A DNA stretch of 64,000 nt from contig JAGHZU010000004.1 of NCBI GenBank assembly GCA_017745235.1, positions 186,001 to 250,000 on the forward strand, given 5' to 3'. The stretch is from Caulobacter sp. (GTDB lineage Bacteria > Pseudomonadota > Alphaproteobacteria > Caulobacterales > Caulobacteraceae). The notes beneath the pieces are model-generated. The model searched no databases. It was not told where the DNA came from and saw only the letters and a list, made by a program, of their open reading frames with translations. The position numbers and the translations under genes were made by a program. Position 1 is the stretch's first letter. Every line of letters starts with the position of its first letter. Positions 42,060-51,922 of the stretch are shown here, piece by piece.

Positions 42060-45000
42060 CTACAGCAGGATGTCCGAGGCGCTCAGCGTGCCGGTCACCT
42101 TCAGGGCCAGCACGAAGTCGGCCACGCCGTCCCCGTTCACGTCGGCCGAGATGTGGTGATAGCCCGAGGCGTCGGCCGTCTGGATGATCAGCTGACCCGC
42201 CACCTTCGAGAAGCTGTTGACCACGGTGAAGGCGTCATCGGCTGGCGTGGCCGAGTTGGCGTCGATCGGCCTCAGGTCGATGCGGTCGCCCTCTGAGCTG
42301 TTGAAGTCGAAGATCAGGTCCGTGGCGTAGGGCGCGCTGTCGGTCACCGCGGTGAACACGAAGGTGTCAGCGCCCGCGCCGCCGACCATGAAGTCCGCGC
42401 CGCCGCCGCCTGTCAGGGTGTCGTTGCCGTCCAGCCCGTACAGGATGTCGTGGCCGGCCCCGGCGACCAGGACGTCGGCGATGCTCTGGCCCGATCCGTC
42501 GCCCATCACGATGAAGGGCTGGTTGGCCCCGCCGCTGGTGATGAGGTCGGTGGTCTTCAGGTCCAGGCCCTGGACCACGATGGCAGACTGAGGAACCCCG
42601 CTACTGTCGAAGGCCGAATAGATGAAGCTGCTGCCGCCGTAGCGGCCCAGGATGATCTTGCCGCCATCCATCGCCGAGATGTCGATCTTGTCCTTGCCCG
42701 TCTCCAGTCCGACGATCAGGTCGAAGCCGGCATAGGTCGAGTTCGACAGGCCGTCATAGCGGAAGGTGTCGGTCCCGCTGCCGCCGTACAGGATGTCGGC
42801 CCCGTCGCCGCCCACGAGGAGGGAGGTTCCCGTGCCGCCGACCAGAATGTCCCGGCCAGCGCCCCCGGTCAGGTTTTCCGTGCCGGCGTTGGCGTAGATG
42901 GTCACGCCGGCTTCGGTGCCGCTGGTGATCAGGTCCCCGATCTCGACGTCGCCGGTCACCTTCACCAGGCTCTCGTTGGCGCCCGACCCGAAATAGACCC
43001 AGGTCTCGGCGCCCACGTGGGACAGCACGATCCGACCGCCGTCGGCGGCCGAGATGTTCAGCTTGTCCACGCCGGACTGGAAGTCGGTGATGACGTCGGG
43101 AGCCGCGGTCGCGGAATCGCCCACGCCATAGACGAAGGTGTCGGCGCCCGCTCCGCCCGTCAGGCGATCGGCCCCGGAGCCGCCGCGCAGGACGTCCGCG
43201 CCGGCCGATCCGACGATGGTGAAGCCGAAGCCGGCCACGCCCGTCAGGATGTCGGTCACCTGCAGACCCTGGCCCTTGGACAGGATCAGGCTTTCGGCCG
43301 TGCCGTCGCCGTTCTGGTCGATATAGAGGCGCTGGTCGGTCCCGTCGGTGGTCAGCGTCACGATGGTGGAGCCGGTGATCACCGGCGCGATCTGAAGCTT
43401 GTCCACGCCGTGCTGGAAGTCGGTGATCGTGTCGTAGGCCGCCACCGTGCTGTCGTTGACGCTCTCGTAGACGAAGGTGTCGGCCCCGCCGCCGCCGGTC
43501 AGGGTGTCCGCCCCGCCCCTGCCCGTGAGCGTGTCGCCCGCGCCAGCGCTGATGATGGTGTTGGCGCCGGCGTCGCCCGTTCCCGAGCCGGTGACGGTGA
43601 TCGTCAGTTGGGCCGTCGCCGAGGCGGTGGACGGGTCCTTGATCGTGTAGTCGAACTTGTCGGTCACGACCTGGCCGACGACCAGCCCCTCGTGGTTGGC
43701 CAAATAGCTGTAGGTTCCGTCCGGATTGATCGTCAGTTGGCCATAGGCGCCATTGACCACCGCGCCGCCGGCCGAGACCGCCTGGTCCACGTGGGTGGCG
43801 TTGTAGGCGACATTGGTCACCGTCAGCGTGTTCAGCGCGTTGTCGATGTCGCCATCGTTGGCGCGCACCGTGCCCGTGACGGTCAGCCGCTGGGTCACGG
43901 CATTGGCGTCGTTGGCGGCGCTGGGCGCGTCATTGACGTTGGCGATCGCCCCCGTCGCGGTGCTGAGGACGGCTTCGGCCGTGCCGTGCTGGTCGGTGTA
44001 GGTCACCCGCACCCGGATCGCGGCGCCGACATCGGCGTCGCCAAGGGTGTAGGTCGCCTGGTCGGCCGCGCCGATGCTGACGAAGCCCGAACCGGTGTCG
44101 CGCTGCCAGTCGTAGTGCAGCGTCCCCAGGCCGTCGACATCGGCCAGGGTCGAAACCGCCGTCAGGATTTGGTCCTCGACCGCCGCGCCGGTGATGGCCA
44201 CCGCGCCGGTCGGGGCGTCATTGACGTTCGCCACCACCGCGGTGGCGGCGCTGGTCTCGCTTTCAGCCACGCCCTGGCCGTCGGTGTAGCTGACCACCAC
44301 CCGGATCGTCTTGCCGACATCGGCGTCGCCCAGGGTGTAGGTCGCCTGGTCGGCTGCGCCGATGCTGACGAAGCCCGAACCGCTGTCCCGCTGCCAGTCA
44401 TAGTGCAGCGTCCCGAGCCCGCCGGGATCGGCCAGGGTCGAAACGGCCGTCAGGACCTGGTCCTCGGTCACCGTACCGGTGATGGTCACGGTTCCGGTGT
44501 GCGGGCCGTTGGCTGGCAGCACGTTGGCGGTGGCGGCGCTGGTCGCGGACTCGGCCGTACCGTGAGCGTCGGTATAGCTGACCACCACCCGGATCGTGGC
44601 CCCCAGATCACCGCCCACCAGGGTGTAGGTCGCCTGGTCGGCCGCGCCGATGCTGGCGAAGCCCGAGCCGGTGTCGCGCTGCCAGTCGTAGTGCAGCGTC
44701 CCCAGGCCATCGGCGTCGGCCAGGGTCGAGGTGTCGGCCGTCAGCGTCTGGCCGACGTTCGCCGGACCCGTGATCGACGCCCCGCCGGTGTGGGGGTCGT
44801 TGACGTTGGCGATGACCGCCGAAGCGCTGCTGGTCGCAGACTCCGAGAAGCCCTGGCCGTCCGTATAGCTGACCACCACCCGGATCGTGGCGCCGACGTC
44901 GGCGTCGCCCAGGGTGTAGGTCGCCTGGTCGGCCGCCCCGGTGCTGACGAAGCCCGAACCGGTGTTGCGCTGCCAGTCATAATGCAGCGTCCCCAGCCCG

Positions 45001-48000
45001 TCGACGTCGGCCAGGGTGGAGACGGCCGTCAGGACCTGGTCCTCGGTCGCCGTGCCGGTGATCGACACCCCGCCCGTATGCGGGTCGTTGACGCCGGCGA
45101 TCGAGGCGGTGGCCGAGCTGGTGACGCTGTTGGCGAAGCCCTGGCCGTCGGTGTAGCTGACCACCACCCGGACCGTGGCGCCGACATCGGCGTCGCCCAG
45201 GGTGTAGGTCGCCTGGTCGGCCGCCCCGGTGCTGACAAAGCCCGAACCGGTGTTGCGCTGCCAGTCGTAGTGCAGCGTTCCAAGGCCGTCGGAGTCGGCC
45301 AGGGTCGAGGTGTTGGCCGTCAGGACCTGGTCCTCGGTCGTCGTGCCGGCGATCGACACCCCGCCCGTCGGCGCGTCGTTGCTGGCCACCACGGACGCCG
45401 TGGCCGAGCTGGTCGCCGACTCCGCCGTGCCGCCGGCGTCGGTGTAGCTGATGATAACACGGACCACGCCGCCGATGTCGGCGTCGCCCAAGGTGTAGGT
45501 CGAGGCGTCGGTCCCGACGTTGATGAAACCGGAGCCTGTGTTGCGCTGCCACTGATAGTGCAGGGCCCCGATGCCGTCGGGATCGACCAGGGTCGAAACC
45601 GCCGTCAGGACGCTGTCCTCAGCCGCCGTGCCGGTAATGCTCGCGCCGCCGGTATGCACGTCGTTGACGCTGGCGATGTTGACGTTGACCGAGCCGCCGC
45701 CCGACAGCGCCCCGCCGGTGCCCTGGCCGCCGCCGTCGTTGAAGCTGTAGTTCAGCGAAACCGAGGCGGGCGGCGCGTCGCTGCCGTTGGTGTAGGTGAT
45801 GTGGTCGATGATCTCGTTGACCAGCGCCGTGGTCGCGGTCGCGCCCAGGCTGGTGAAGCTGATCGTCAGCACTCCGCCGGTCGAGGTGAAGGTGGCGACG
45901 GCCAGGCCCCCGACCAGAATATCGCCTCCGACGACGGTGAAGGACGCCCCGCTCGTGTCGAAGGCGAAGCTGTCATTGGCGTTGGCGACGGCGCGCTGGA
46001 CCGTGAAGGTGGCGCCGGCATAGTCGCCGGCCCCGCCGTTGCGGGCGTCCAGGTCCACGTCGGAGACGGTGACCGAGCCCAACAGGATCGCCGCAGTCTG
46101 TTCAGTGGCGTTGACCGCGGTCGCCGTGGCCGGAACCACGGGCGCGTCGTTGACGGGGTTGATCGTGGTGTTCAGGTCCACCCCGGCGCTGCTGTAGTGA
46201 GTCTGGCCGCCATTGGTGGTGATGTCGACGACCGTCCCGGAGGCGATCGCCCCGCCCGAATTGTCGATCAGGTGGGCCGTCAGGGCCGGCGCCGGGCCAT
46301 TGAAGTCCGCGGCGGGCACGAACCGCAGACGGGCCGTGCCCGCCAGCAGGACCGCGGAGCTCAGGCTGGGCGAAACGATCGTGGTCCAGCTGGCGCCGCT
46401 ATTGAGGGAATATTGCCAGACACCCTCGGTGGAGGAGGCGTCGCCGGTGATGGCCACACCGCCCAGGCCGTCGCCATCGGGATCGCTGAAATTGCCGCTG
46501 AACAGCGAATTGACGGTCACCCCGACGTAGTTGGTCAGGTCCTCGTCGATCGCGTTCAGGGTGGCCGAGCCGCTGGCGATCGGCGCGTCGTTGGTCGGGG
46601 TGACCACGACGTTCAGCGTCATCGCCGTGCTGTACGGCGTGGAGCCGCCCACATTGGTCAGGTCGGCCGTCTGGCCCGTCGTGACCGCGCCGGCCGAGTC
46701 TTCGATCATCGAGACGGTCAGCGACGGCGCCGTGCCGCTGTAGTCCGCCGCCGGCACGAACCGCACCAGGGTGCTGGCGCTGATGTAGAAGGCGTTGGAG
46801 GTCGAGACCGCCGGCAGGTCCTGCCAGGTCGAGCCGTCGAAATACTGGTAGACCCCCTGGGCCGCCGTGGCGGCGTTGGCGGTCACCGCCACGCCGGCGA
46901 ACAGGTTGGCCGACGAGCCGCCCGCCACCGTGTCCTTGGCGTCGCTGAAGTGGCTGCTGAACAGCGACGTGATCGTCTGTCCGGCGCCGGGGGCGGAATC
47001 CTCGGCGACCGAGGTCAGGCTGACGGCCGCGCCGTTGATGACGACCGGGGCGTCGTTCACGTCCGTGACGGTGTGGCTCAGCACCACCGTGCCGGAGCTG
47101 AACACGGTCGTACCGCCGTTGGTGGTGGTGTTGACGATCGCGCCGTTGGTGATCCCGCCGGCCGAGCTGTCGACCAGCCGCACCGTCAAGGTCGGCGCTG
47201 CGCCGTTGAAGTCGGCGGCCGGTGCGAAACGGATTGCGGTCAACGCCGACAACTCGACCGCAGCCGAGGTTGAGGCCGCGCCGATGTTCACCCAGGTCGA
47301 ACCGTTCCAGTACTGCCACTGGCCCGTGCCGGCGGTGGAGCCGTTGGCGACCACCGCAACGCCCGCGATGCTGTCGCCGTCCGCGTCGCTAAATTGGCTG
47401 GCGAACAGGGAAGAGATCGTGTTGGCGAACCCGCTCGGGCTGACGTCCTCGTTGGTCGCCGCCAGGCTTTCCGTGCCGTCGCCCGAGACGACCGGAGCGT
47501 CGTTGATGCCGATGATGGTGATCGTGTAGCCGTCGGTGTCGGTCAGGGCGCCGCCCGTGCCCGTCGAACCCCCGTCGCTGGTGACCACTGTCAGGGTGTC
47601 GGTCCCGCTGACATTCGTATTGCCGTGGAACAGCAGGCCGTTGGCGGCCGCCAGGGTGGTGTTGATGGCGTTGGCCGTGCCGGTGATGGTCACCGAACCG
47701 GTGCCGTTGCCGGTGATGTTGCCCGCGGTCAGGCCGCTGGCGACGTTGGTCCGCAGGGTCAGTATGCCCTTGGTCACGCTCAGGGTGACCGTCATGGTGG
47801 CGGAAGCCGGGTTGGCGTCGACGTCGCTGATCTGCAGGCCCGTGACGGCGATGTCGGCGTTTTCGCTGCCCGTGGCCGAGATCGACGCGCTGTTGACCGG
47901 GGCGTCGTTGACCGCCGCGATGCTGATCGTGCTGGTGGTGGAGTTCACCGAGCCGGCCAGCACGCCGATCGTGCCGTCGCTGATCGTCCAGGTGATCGTG

Positions 48001-49418
48001 CGGGTGGTGTTGGCGCCGTAGTTCGTCGGGTTGTTACCGGTGGCCCAATAGACCAGTCCGGCAAGAGCGCTCTGGTAGTGAGCGATGGTGTCCAGACCGC
48101 TCAGGGTCAGGGTCTCGGTCGCCGCGTTCCAGCTGAGCGTGATGCTGGTGCCGGCGATCGTGCCGCTGATCTGCTGGCTGGCGCCATAGCCAAGGTGGTC
48201 GTCGGCGGTGCTGTTCTCGTTCGAGCTGAACGTGCCGCCGGTGATCTGCACCGTTGCGCCGGTCAGGTAGCCGCCGTCGTTGTCGGTGATGGTCGGAGCG
48301 CCGCTCAGCAGGGTGACCTGGGTCCCCTGTTCGGTCGCGGTCGCGCCGGACCCGGTGACAGTGATCGCCGCCAGGTCGGCGAAGGTCATGCCCTCGATCT
48401 GCGCGCCGTTCTGGGTGAGGCCGGCCGAGACCGTGCGGATCAGGCTGGCCGATGTGCCGCCGGCGTCCAGCTGGAAGACGTAGATGACGTCGTCTGTCGA
48501 GTTGCTGTCGGTCTCGCCGCTCTCGACATAGATCTGGCGCGTCGACTGATCGAACGTCATGTCGCCGCCGTAGAAGACGTTGGCGGGCATTCCGGTCAGA
48601 GTCAGCTTCGTGGGCGTGCCGCCCGATGCGTTCTCGCTGATGTACCAGATGGCGTTGTCGTTGGCGTCGTAGCCGGCCGTCCCCGACGGATGCAACGAAC
48701 GGGTCGTGAAATAGAGCAGGTCGGTGGTCTCATCGACCTCGACGTCGATGATCTGGCCGTTGCTGCCGTCGCCCGGGAACAGGCCGCCGGCCAGCATGTT
48801 GGTAGCGGCGTTCGGATTGCTCAGGTCGAGGCGATACAGACCCACGGTCAAGCCGTCGACCCGCTCACTGTAGAACAGGCGGCCGCCGGCCACGATTGTG
48901 CGGTCGAGCGCGAAGTCCTGCGGGTCCAGGACCTTAAAGCCGCTAACGTCTGCCCGGTTGTCGGTGTCGGCCGTGGTGATGTAGCCGTTGTCGGTCAGGG
49001 CGCCTGCGGCGTCGTAGGAATAGACCTTGATGCCGGTGATGGCGCCGTTCGGCGTCCCGGAGCCGTCCTGCACGCCGACATAGATCTTGCGGTTGATCGC
49101 ATCGACCTCGATCGTCTGGACGATGAGATTGTCGGCGAAATCGATCACGGTGGTCGGGGCCGCCGAGCTGTTGATCGACCCGCGCACGAGATAGGCGTGG
49201 TCGTTGATCTCGTTGCTCAACAGCGCGAAATAGAAGCCCGTGGCGGTGTCGACGCCCAGGTCCCCGACGAACGAGCTGATGAACTTGTCGTCGCCCGTGC
49301 CGGCCGCGCCGTTGCTGACGACGGTCGTCTGGCCGGTGCCGTCGTCATTGATCCGGACCAGGCGCGTGTCGGCGTCGCCGCCCTCGGTCAGATACCACAT
49401 TTGGCCGGAAAACGGCAT
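42060..49418 (-). CDS. Giant repeat protein with RTX C-terminus
   Basis: This is a 2452-residue acidic protein without a classical signal peptide. Residues 1 to about 360 look like a beta-propeller (YYGGDMTFDQSTRQIYVESGE-type blades). Cadherin/VCBS-like beta modules ending in NDAPV follow. Six tandem Ig-like repeats of about 96 residues occupy residues 1252-1828, then comes a VCBS module. Several RTX-type calcium-binding stretches (GGADTLTGGGGADTFVY) lead to a C-terminus ending TGTLSASDILL. This is the layout of large type I-secreted adhesins. No secretion ABC/MFP/TolC genes adjoin. The start has SD GAAGGAC. Confidence 0.88.
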   Translation of the reverse strand: MPFSGQMWYLTEGGDADTRLVRINDDGTGQTTVVSNGAAGTGDDKFISSFVGDLGVDTATGFYFALLSNEINDHAYLVRGSINSSAAPTTVIDFADNLIVQTIEVDAINRKIYVGVQDGSGTPNGAITGIKVYSYDAAGALTDNGYITTADTDNRADVSGFKVLDPQDFALDRTIVAGGRLFYSERVDGLTVGLYRLDLSNPNAATNMLAGGLFPGDGSNGQIIDVEVDETTDLLYFTTRSLHPSGTAGYDANDNAIWYISENASGGTPTKLTLTGMPANVFYGGDMTFDQSTRQIYVESGETDSNSTDDVIYVFQLDAGGTSASLIRTVSAGLTQNGAQIEGMTFADLAAITVTGSGATATEQGTQVTLLSGAPTITDNDGGYLTGATVQITGGTFSSNENSTADDHLGYGASQQISGTIAGTSITLSWNAATETLTLSGLDTIAHYQSALAGLVYWATGNNPTNYGANTTRTITWTISDGTIGVLAGSVNSTTSTISIAAVNDAPVNSASISATGSENADIAVTGLQISDVDANPASATMTVTLSVTKGILTLRTNVASGLTAGNITGNGTGSVTITGTANAINTTLAAANGLLFHGNTNVSGTDTLTVVTSDGGSTGTGGALTDTDGYTITIIGINDAPVVSGDGTESLAATNEDVSPSGFANTISSLFASQFSDADGDSIAGVAVVANGSTAGTGQWQYWNGSTWVNIGAASTSAAVELSALTAIRFAPAADFNGAAPTLTVRLVDSSAGGITNGAIVNTTTNGGTTVFSSGTVVLSHTVTDVNDAPVVINGAAVSLTSVAEDSAPGAGQTITSLFSSHFSDAKDTVAGGSSANLFAGVAVTANAATAAQGVYQYFDGSTWQDLPAVSTSNAFYISASTLVRFVPAADYSGTAPSLTVSMIEDSAGAVTTGQTADLTNVGGSTPYSTAMTLNVVVTPTNDAPIASGSATLNAIDEDLTNYVGVTVNSLFSGNFSDPDGDGLGGVAITGDASSTEGVWQYSLNSGASWTTIVSPSLSSAVLLAGTARLRFVPAADFNGPAPALTAHLIDNSGGAIASGTVVDITTNGGQTHYSSAGVDLNTTINPVNDAPVVPATATAVNATEQTAAILLGSVTVSDVDLDARNGGAGDYAGATFTVQRAVANANDSFAFDTSGASFTVVGGDILVGGLAVATFTSTGGVLTISFTSLGATATTALVNEIIDHITYTNGSDAPPASVSLNYSFNDGGGQGTGGALSGGGSVNVNIASVNDVHTGGASITGTAAEDSVLTAVSTLVDPDGIGALHYQWQRNTGSGFINVGTDASTYTLGDADIGGVVRVIISYTDAGGTAESATSSATASVVASNDAPTGGVSIAGTTTEDQVLTANTSTLADSDGLGTLHYDWQRNTGSGFVSTGAADQATYTLGDADVGATVRVVVSYTDGQGFANSVTSSATASIAGVNDPHTGGVSITGTATEDQVLTAVSTLADVDGLGTLHYDWQRNTGSGFVSTGAADQATYTLGDADVGATIRVVVSYTDGQGFSESATSSASAVIANVNDPHTGGASITGPANVGQTLTADTSTLADADGLGTLHYDWQRDTGSGFASIGAADQATYTLVGGDLGATIRVVVSYTDAHGTAESATSAATANVLPANGPHTGTVTITGTVTEDQVLTAVSTLADPGGLGTLHYDWQRDSGSGFVSIGAADQATYTLGDADVGKTIRVVVSYTDGQGVAESETSAATAVVANVNDAPTGAVAITGAAVEDQILTAVSTLADVDGLGTLHYDWQRDTGSGFVSIGAADQATYTLGDADVGAAIRVRVTYTDQHGTAEAVLSTATGAIANVNDAPSAANDANAVTQRLTVTGTVRANDGDIDNALNTLTVTNVAYNATHVDQAVSAGGAVVNGAYGQLTINPDGTYSYLANHEGLVVGQVVTDKFDYTIKDPSTASATAQLTITVTGSGTGDAGANTIISAGAGDTLTGRGGADTLTGGGGADTFVYESVNDSTVAAYDTITDFQHGVDKLQIAPVITGSTIVTLTTDGTDQRLYIDQNGDGTAESLILSKGQGLQVTDILTGVAGFGFTIVGSAGADVLRGGSGADRLTGGAGADTFVYGVGDSATAAPDVITDFQSGVDKLNISAADGGRIVLSHVGAETWVYFGSGANESLVKVTGDVEIGDLITSGTEAGVTIYANAGTENLTGGAGRDILVGGTGTSLLVGGDGADILYGGSGTDTFRYDGLSNSTYAGFDLIVGLETGKDKIDISAMDGGKIILGRYGGSSFIYSAFDSSGVPQSAIVVQGLDLKTTDLITSGGANQPFIVMGDGSGQSIADVLVAGAGHDILYGLDGNDTLTGGGGADFMVGGAGADTFVFTAVTDSAPYATDLIFDFNSSEGDRIDLRPIDANSATPADDAFTVVNSFSKVAGQLIIQTADASGYHHISADVNGDGVADFVLALKVTGTLSASDILL
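43935..45665 (-). repeat. Six tandem coding repeats of about 290 bases
   Basis: The region encodes six head-to-tail modules with the consensus TLADxDGLGTLHYDWQRNTG and AADQATYTLGDADVGATIRV. The inner copies are so similar that DNA stretches of tens of bases recur unchanged, so recombination could change repeat number. The first copy (nearest the N-terminus) is the most diverged. Confidence 0.9.
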
Positions 49419-49854
49419 GGGTCAGTCCTTCGCCTTTAGGCAAAACCACGCACCGCCACGCAAGCGCGGCGGCTTCGGAGCGCACGCTCCGCGGGAAATG
49501 GGTTGGAGGGGCGACCAGAGGCGTCGAGCGATCGCGCACAACGCGAAGGCGCGGAAACGCAGGCGAATGCGCATTGGCTACGCAACTGACTCCCCCCTCG
49601 CTCTAGTCAAGACGTAAACGCAACTTTAACGAGGAGCCATCACCCGCACAAGCAGACATTCTGCTGATCGTCGAACACAGTTCGCGCATCTATTGTGCAG
49701 CCCAGGATAGTGGGATACGAGCAGATCAATCGCGGGGGTGAGGGGCGGCTGTTCTTATCTTGGTAAAGATGCAAAAGCAACTTAGGGTTTAACCCTGGCC
49801 GCTCGCGCGCCTCACGCTGGGGCAGTGAAGACTTTCAGGAAACGAGGGAACACC
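49419..49854. other. Divergent intergenic region
   Basis: These 436 bases separate the giant repeat gene and the first collar-like gene and must hold both promoters. The segment 49590-49790 is noticeably richer in A+T than the flanks. A GGAGCGCACGCTCC palindrome lies near 49476. No ORF or RNA gene is convincing. Confidence 0.5.
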
Positions 49855-50394
49855 ATGGCCGAGCCATATCTTGGTGAAATCCGCATGTTCGGGGGCAACT
49901 TCGCTCCAGTGGGCTGGGCCATGTGCGATGGCCAGATCATATCGATCTCGGAAAACGACACGCTGTACGCCCTGCTGGGCACCATTTACGGCGGCGACGG
50001 GATCAACACCTTCGGCCTTCCCGACCTGCGCGGCCGGGCGCCCGTCCATTCCGGTTCGAAGAACGGCCAGACCTATGTCCAGGGCCAGAAGACCGGTGTC
50101 GAAAGCGTCACCCTGACCCCCAACCAGCTGCCGACTCATACCCACCCGTTCTTTGCGATCGGAGCGGACGCGTCGGTGGGGACCCCCACCACCCAGACCA
50201 TGATCTCCAACCAGGCGCCCACCGGAACCGTCCTGAACGCCTATGCGCCCTACAACAATCAGAACGCGCAGGTCCCCCTGACTCCCAACTCGACGACGAC
50301 CGCCGGCGGCAGCCAGCCCCACGAGAACATGCAGCCCTACCTGGGCATCAATTTCATCATCGCGACCTCCGGAATCTTCCCGTCGCAGAACTGA
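49855..50394 (+). CDS. Phage-collar/MdpB-like protein 1
   Basis: This is a 179-residue protein of the phage tail collar (microcystin-dependent, MdpB-type) family. MAEPYLGEIRMFGGNFAPVG, then WAMCDGQIISISENDTLYAL, then LGTIYGGDGINTFGLPDLRG form the collar domain. The last part, GGSQPHENMQPYLGINFIIATSGIFPSQN, is the standard C-terminus. Related domains trimerise at phage fibre bases, but these proteins often sit outside prophages. No signal peptide, and no phage genes nearby. First of three paralogues. Confidence 0.9.
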   Translation: MAEPYLGEIRMFGGNFAPVGWAMCDGQIISISENDTLYALLGTIYGGDGINTFGLPDLRGRAPVHSGSKNGQTYVQGQKTGVESVTLTPNQLPTHTHPFFAIGADASVGTPTTQTMISNQAPTGTVLNAYAPYNNQNAQVPLTPNSTTTAGGSQPHENMQPYLGINFIIATSGIFPSQN

Positions 50395-50430
50395 TCCGTC
50401 CGCCGGAAGATCTTTTGGAGACTCAAAGAG

Positions 50431-50985
50431 ATGAGTGATCAATATCTTGCGGAAATCCGCATTTTCAGCTTTCCGTTCGCGCCCGCCGGCTGGGCCCAGT
50501 GCGCCGGCCAGCTGATCCCGATCCAGCAGAACACCGCATTGTTCTCGCTGCTGGGCACCACCTACGGCGGCAACGGCACCAGCAACTTCGCCCTGCCCAA
50601 CCTGATGGGCAACATCCCGATCCACATCGGCCGCAACCAACCGGGACCGGGCCTGTCGGTCTACGACCTGGGCCAGACGGGCGGGTCGCCGAACGTGACG
50701 CTGCTGCAGAACGAGATACCGATCCACAGCCACGCTCCCGTCTCGACCACGGCGACGGGTACAACGGCGACCGCGTCCGGCAACCAACCGGCCAAGGCCT
50801 ACCAGGGCAACTTCGGCCAAAACACTCAGGGTCTGCTCTATAGCAACGTCAGCACCCCAGCCACGCAATTGCCGGCCCAGTCGATCGGCCCGGCGGGCGG
50901 CACCCTGCCCCACAACAACATGATGCCGACGCTGTTCCTGAACTACTGCATCGCCCTCCGGGGCATCTTCCCCGCTCGCAACTGA
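50431..50985 (+). CDS. Phage-collar/MdpB-like protein 2
   Basis: This is a 184-residue paralogue: MSDQYLAEIRIFSFPFAPAG, WAQCAGQLIPIQQNTALFSL, LGTTYGGNGTSNFALPNLMG, and a C-terminus of MMPTLFLNYCIALRGIFPARN. The middle third differs from copy 1, while the collar core and C-terminus are conserved. It lies 36 bases after copy 1 with its own SD (GGAGAC), so the three are likely one transcript. Confidence 0.9.
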   Translation: MSDQYLAEIRIFSFPFAPAGWAQCAGQLIPIQQNTALFSLLGTTYGGNGTSNFALPNLMGNIPIHIGRNQPGPGLSVYDLGQTGGSPNVTLLQNEIPIHSHAPVSTTATGTTATASGNQPAKAYQGNFGQNTQGLLYSNVSTPATQLPAQSIGPAGGTLPHNNMMPTLFLNYCIALRGIFPARN

Positions 50986-51007
50986 TCCAGGACGAGGAGC
51001 AAGTCTC

Positions 51008-51556
51008 ATGAGCCAGCAGTATATGGGCGAAATCCGGATCATGGCGTTCGACTTCCCGCCCAAGGGGTGGGCGCAATGCAATGGTCAGCTCCTGTCCATC
51101 CAGCAGAATCAGGCGCTGTTCTCACTCCTGGGCACCACCTACGGCGGCAACGGCGTAACCAACTTTCAGTTGCCCGACCTGCGGACCATTGCCCCCGGGG
51201 GCGTCAGCTCGACCTACCCCCTGGGCGTGAACACGGGCGAGTACTCCCACACCCTGATCCAGAACGAGATGCCGCAGCACGTGCACTTCCTGAAGGTCGA
51301 CGCCACCGCGGCCGGAAACACCAACACCAGCGCGCCCGCGGCGGGGACCAGCAGCTTCGGCCAGTGCGGCAGCTCGGCCAGCTCGGGCACCGCGCCCGCG
51401 TTCAACCTATACACCACTGCGCAGACGCCTCTGGTCACGCTGGCGCCCCAGGCCCTGGGAACCGCGGGGGGCAGCCAGCCGCACGAGAACCGTCAGCCGT
51501 TCCTGGTGCTGAACATCTGCATCGCCCTGCAGGGGATCTATCCCTCGCGGAACTAG
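51008..51556 (+). CDS. Phage-collar/MdpB-like protein 3
   Basis: This is a 182-residue third paralogue: MSQQYMGEIRIMAFDFPPKG, WAQCNGQLLSIQQNQALFSL, TYGGNGVTNFQLPDLRTIAP, ending VLNICIALQGIYPSRN. It is closest to copy 2 in the collar core. The variable middle (TNTSAPAAGTSSFGQCGSSA) is Ser/Thr/Gly-rich. The three proteins could form mixed trimers (inference). Confidence 0.9.
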   Translation: MSQQYMGEIRIMAFDFPPKGWAQCNGQLLSIQQNQALFSLLGTTYGGNGVTNFQLPDLRTIAPGGVSSTYPLGVNTGEYSHTLIQNEMPQHVHFLKVDATAAGNTNTSAPAAGTSSFGQCGSSASSGTAPAFNLYTTAQTPLVTLAPQALGTAGGSQPHENRQPFLVLNICIALQGIYPSRN

Positions 51557-51581
51557 GCTTCGTGGATCTTGTGGCGTGGCG

Positions 51582-51887
51582 TCAGTTGAAAAGCGCCTGA
51601 TAGTTCTGCCGCCCCGGCTCCGGGGTGTGGATCGGGATCAGGTACAGATCGTAGACGGCTCCGTTCTCGTGCTTCAGCGTCTGCATCCCCTCGGCGAGCA
51701 CATCGCCGGGGGGACCGCTGAAGATCAGGACGAACGGCTCGAAATCCGCCCGTTCGTGCCCCGGCTCGGCGCGGAATCGTTCGATTTCGCTGAGCGACAA
51801 GACATGACGGCCGCCTTCGACCTGGAACGACGCGCCCACGTGCGGGACGAAGGTGTCGGCGGTCAGCGGGACGAAATCGGCGGCCAT
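51582..51887 (-). CDS. DUF6916-like small protein
   Basis: This is a 101-residue protein, FVPLTADTFVPHVGASFQVE, LSLSEIERFRAEPGHERADF, EPFVLIFSGPPGDVLAEGMQ, then TLKHENGAVYDLYLIPIHTP. This pattern is the small DUF6916 domain that I recall beside collar-type proteins in other genomes. It faces the collar trio convergently. No catalytic motif is visible; a structural or chaperone role is a guess. Confidence 0.7.
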   Translation of the reverse strand: MAADFVPLTADTFVPHVGASFQVEGGRHVLSLSEIERFRAEPGHERADFEPFVLIFSGPPGDVLAEGMQTLKHENGAVYDLYLIPIHTPEPGRQNYQALFN

Positions 51888-51922
51888 GGAAATCCTCGGA
51901 TCAGAATCGAAGCGCGAGCATT

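Noticed and set aside
43935-45665. Regularly spaced repeats considered as CRISPR-like
   Set aside because: The unit is about 290 bases, in frame, and encodes Ig-like modules; there are no short repeats with unique spacers and no cas genes.
42450-49439. Very long open frames on the plus strand across the giant repeat gene
   Set aside because: They are antisense to the 2452-residue repeat protein, have skewed Arg/Gly/Val/His-rich composition and arise from high GC and repeats; the minus-strand frame shows real domains.
49855-51887. Prophage remnant
   Set aside because: Only collar-type proteins are present; there is no capsid, terminase, integrase or lysis gene, and flanking genes are chromosomal.
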